A stretch of DNA of 7,257 bases from Nitrosomonadaceae bacterium (GTDB taxonomy: Bacteria > Pseudomonadota > Gammaproteobacteria > Burkholderiales > Nitrosomonadaceae): positions 1 to 7,257 of the forward strand of contig CANIWY010000051.1 in assembly GCA_947471695.1 (NCBI GenBank), written 5' to 3'. The notes beneath the pieces were generated by a model. It was not told the origin of the DNA and searched no databases. It saw only the letters and a program-made list of their open reading frames with translations. The translations under genes were made by a program, and so were the position numbers. Each line of letters starts with the position of its first letter. The first letter of the stretch is position 1. This document shows, one piece after another, positions 5,853 through 7,257 of the stretch.

Positions 5853-6875
5853 ATGCTTAACCAACGCGCCCGAATCCTGCTGAAGACCCTGGTCGAACGC
5901 TATATCACCGAAGGTCAACCGATAGGCTCCCGCGCGCTCTCCAAATTTTCAGGACTGGACCTGAGCCCAGCTACTATCCGAAATGTAATAGCTGACCTAG
6001 AGGAGATGGGGTTTGTTACTAGCCCACACACCTCTGCCGGACGTATACCAACTCCGCGCGGATACCGTTTCTTCGTGGATACTTTGTTGGTGGTTAAGCC
6101 ACTAGATAGTGTTGAGATCCACCATCTGGAAGACCAACTACATCTAGACAATCCGTCACGTCTGATCAATTCTGCCTCACAGTTGCTATCAGAGTTAACC
6201 CATTTTGCAGGAGTAGTGGTCACTCCCAAGCGCAGCAGCTCAGTATTCCGCTATATCGAGTTCATGGCATTATCTGAGAAACGTATTCTACTCATCATCG
6301 TCACCCCTGAGGGTGATGTGCAGAACCGAGTTCTTTTCACCGACAGAGTTTATACACCCTCTGAATTGGTAGAGGCGGCGAATTTCATCAATCAAAATTA
6401 CGCCGGTTTCAATCTTGATGAAATCCGTACCCGCCTCCAGAGTGAGATGAAACAGTTACGCCACGATATGACCGATCTCATGACCGCGGCCATTGAAGTG
6501 GGTAGCGAGGCTATCAGGGAAAGTAGTGGCGAAGCTATGGTGATGGCGGGAGAACGCAAGCTACTAGATGTTCATGACTTGGCTGGCAATATGAACAGCC
6601 TGAAAAAATTATTTGATCTGTTTGAGCGTAAGACCTCGTTGCTGCAATTACTAGAGCTCAGCCGCCAGGCTCAGGGCATGCAAATCTTCATCGGTGGCGA
6701 GTCGGATCTAGTGGCCCTAGACGAGTTCAGCGTCGTTACTGCCCCCTACGAGGTAGATGGTCAGATTGTCGGCACCGTTGGCGTAATCGGCCCAACTCGC
6801 ATGGCCTACGAGCGCGTCATTCCGATCGTAGACGTCACTGCCAGACTACTCTCCAGCGCACTGTCCCAACACTAG
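5853..6875 (+). CDS. hrcA: Heat-inducible transcription repressor HrcA
   Basis: HrcA represses chaperone genes (typically groESL and/or the dnaK cluster) by binding the CIRCE inverted repeat, and is itself kept active by GroEL. The 340-residue protein matches the family length. Its N-terminal winged helix (about 1-75) shows ERYITEGQPIGSRALS (15-30), LSPATIRNVIADLEEMGF (37-54) with the recognition helix, and SPHTSAGRIPTPRGYRFFVD (57-76). A GAF-like middle and C-terminal region follows, ending with VGTVGVIGPTRMAYERVIPIVD, the conserved family tail. The ATG at 5853 gives the expected MLNQRARILLKTLVE start; only a weak TAAG lies upstream. It is divergent from nadK and followed 62 bases later by hemH on the same strand. 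No CIRCE element is visible in front of it, so autoregulation is not supported here. Confidence 0.97.
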   Translation: MLNQRARILLKTLVERYITEGQPIGSRALSKFSGLDLSPATIRNVIADLEEMGFVTSPHTSAGRIPTPRGYRFFVDTLLVVKPLDSVEIHHLEDQLHLDNPSRLINSASQLLSELTHFAGVVVTPKRSSSVFRYIEFMALSEKRILLIIVTPEGDVQNRVLFTDRVYTPSELVEAANFINQNYAGFNLDEIRTRLQSEMKQLRHDMTDLMTAAIEVGSEAIRESSGEAMVMAGERKLLDVHDLAGNMNSLKKLFDLFERKTSLLQLLELSRQAQGMQIFIGGESDLVALDEFSVVTAPYEVDGQIVGTVGVIGPTRMAYERVIPIVDVTARLLSSALSQH

Positions 6876-6937
6876 ACCACCCATCCAGTGTAACCATTAC
6901 CATACACCCTCCGACTATCTGCTCAACACTCAATACT

Positions 6938-7257
6938 ATGCAAATGTCACCTGAACCCGCTTACCATCACGGCACCCCCAATCAGATTGGAATTCTACTG
7001 ATCAACCTTGGTACCCCAGAAGCTCCTACTGCCGAAGCACTACGCCCATACCTCAAGCAATTCCTAAGCAATCAACGTGTAGTGGAGATGCCTAGCTGGC
7101 TGTGGTGGCCAATTTTGAACGTTATCATCCTCAATACCCGCCCCAAAGAGTCCGCAAAAAAGTATGCCCAAGTATGGATGCCGGAAGGCTCTCCGCTGAA
7201 AGTTCATACCGAACGCCAGACTCATCTACTGCGTGACCTCTTGGGTAGACGCCTCCA
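6938..7257 (+). CDS. hemH: Ferrochelatase, N-terminal part (runs off right edge)
   Basis: Ferrochelatase inserts Fe2+ into protoporphyrin IX to make protoheme, the last step of heme synthesis, at the inner face of the membrane. The 106 visible codons read MQMSPEPAYHHGT, then the hallmark IGILLINLGTPEAPT (17-31), LRPYLKQFLSNQRVVE, a WLWWPILN segment, LNTRPKESAKKYAQVW and EGSPLKVHTERQ, all in the order seen in proteobacterial HemH. The family is about 340-370 residues, so about a third is here; the metal-binding His and Glu lie beyond the edge. The start could be the ATG at 6938 or the one two codons later at 6944; neither has a Shine-Dalgarno sequence. The 62-bp gap after hrcA shows no clear promoter or terminator, so co-transcription with hrcA is plausible. 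Confidence 0.95.
   Translation, partial: MQMSPEPAYHHGTPNQIGILLINLGTPEAPTAEALRPYLKQFLSNQRVVEMPSWLWWPILNVIILNTRPKESAKKYAQVWMPEGSPLKVHTERQTHLLRDLLGRRL

Noticed and set aside
5915..6229. 104-codon minus-strand open frame inside hrcA
   Set aside because: It is fully antisense to the conserved DNA-binding region of HrcA and resembles no protein I know; a shadow frame.

Overview
The window reads as ordinary chromosomal DNA of a proteobacterium, most likely a betaproteobacterium. A Nitrosomonadales-type lineage (Nitrosomonas, Nitrosospira or Gallionella relatives) is my best guess. The guess rests on the pairing hrcA-hemH divergent from nadK-recN, on an HrcA repressor (absent from E. coli), and on the flavour of the PurL, HrcA and HemH protein sequences. 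It is an inference from remembered families, not a database match. Base composition looks close to 50% GC throughout. I see no mobile element, tRNA, rRNA, CRISPR array or island boundary.

Layout. Positions 1-627 (minus) hold the first 209 codons of purL, which runs off the left edge. A 116-bp divergent gap leads to nnr (744-2234, plus), a full two-domain NAD(P)HX epimerase/dehydratase. After 94 bp comes a complete beta-class carbonic anhydrase (2329-3093, plus) with a Tat-like export signal. It converges on recN (3126-4811, minus), which follows nadK (4822-5706, minus) with only 10 bp between them. A 146-bp divergent gap holds the best promoter candidate in the window, firing toward nadK. Then hrcA (5853-6875, plus) is followed by the first 106 codons of hemH (6938 to the right edge).

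How the genes relate. nnr and nadK both serve the nicotinamide cofactor pool: nnr repairs hydrated NAD(P)H and nadK makes NADP. They are not in one operon. nadK-recN is a familiar pairing of NADP synthesis with double-strand break repair. hrcA-hemH places the heat-shock repressor beside the last step of heme synthesis; in related bacteria grpE-dnaK-dnaJ often follows, just beyond this window. The carbonic anhydrase would supply CO2/bicarbonate interconversion in the periplasm.

I did not find a new system. The items most worth a second look are: an A8 run at the end of nadK where slippage would open a NadK-RecN fusion frame; a G9 tract inside recN; a palindrome sitting on the nadK -10 box; a -10-like box so close to the hrcA start that a leaderless message is possible; and the near absence of Shine-Dalgarno sequences (only the carbonic anhydrase has a clear one).
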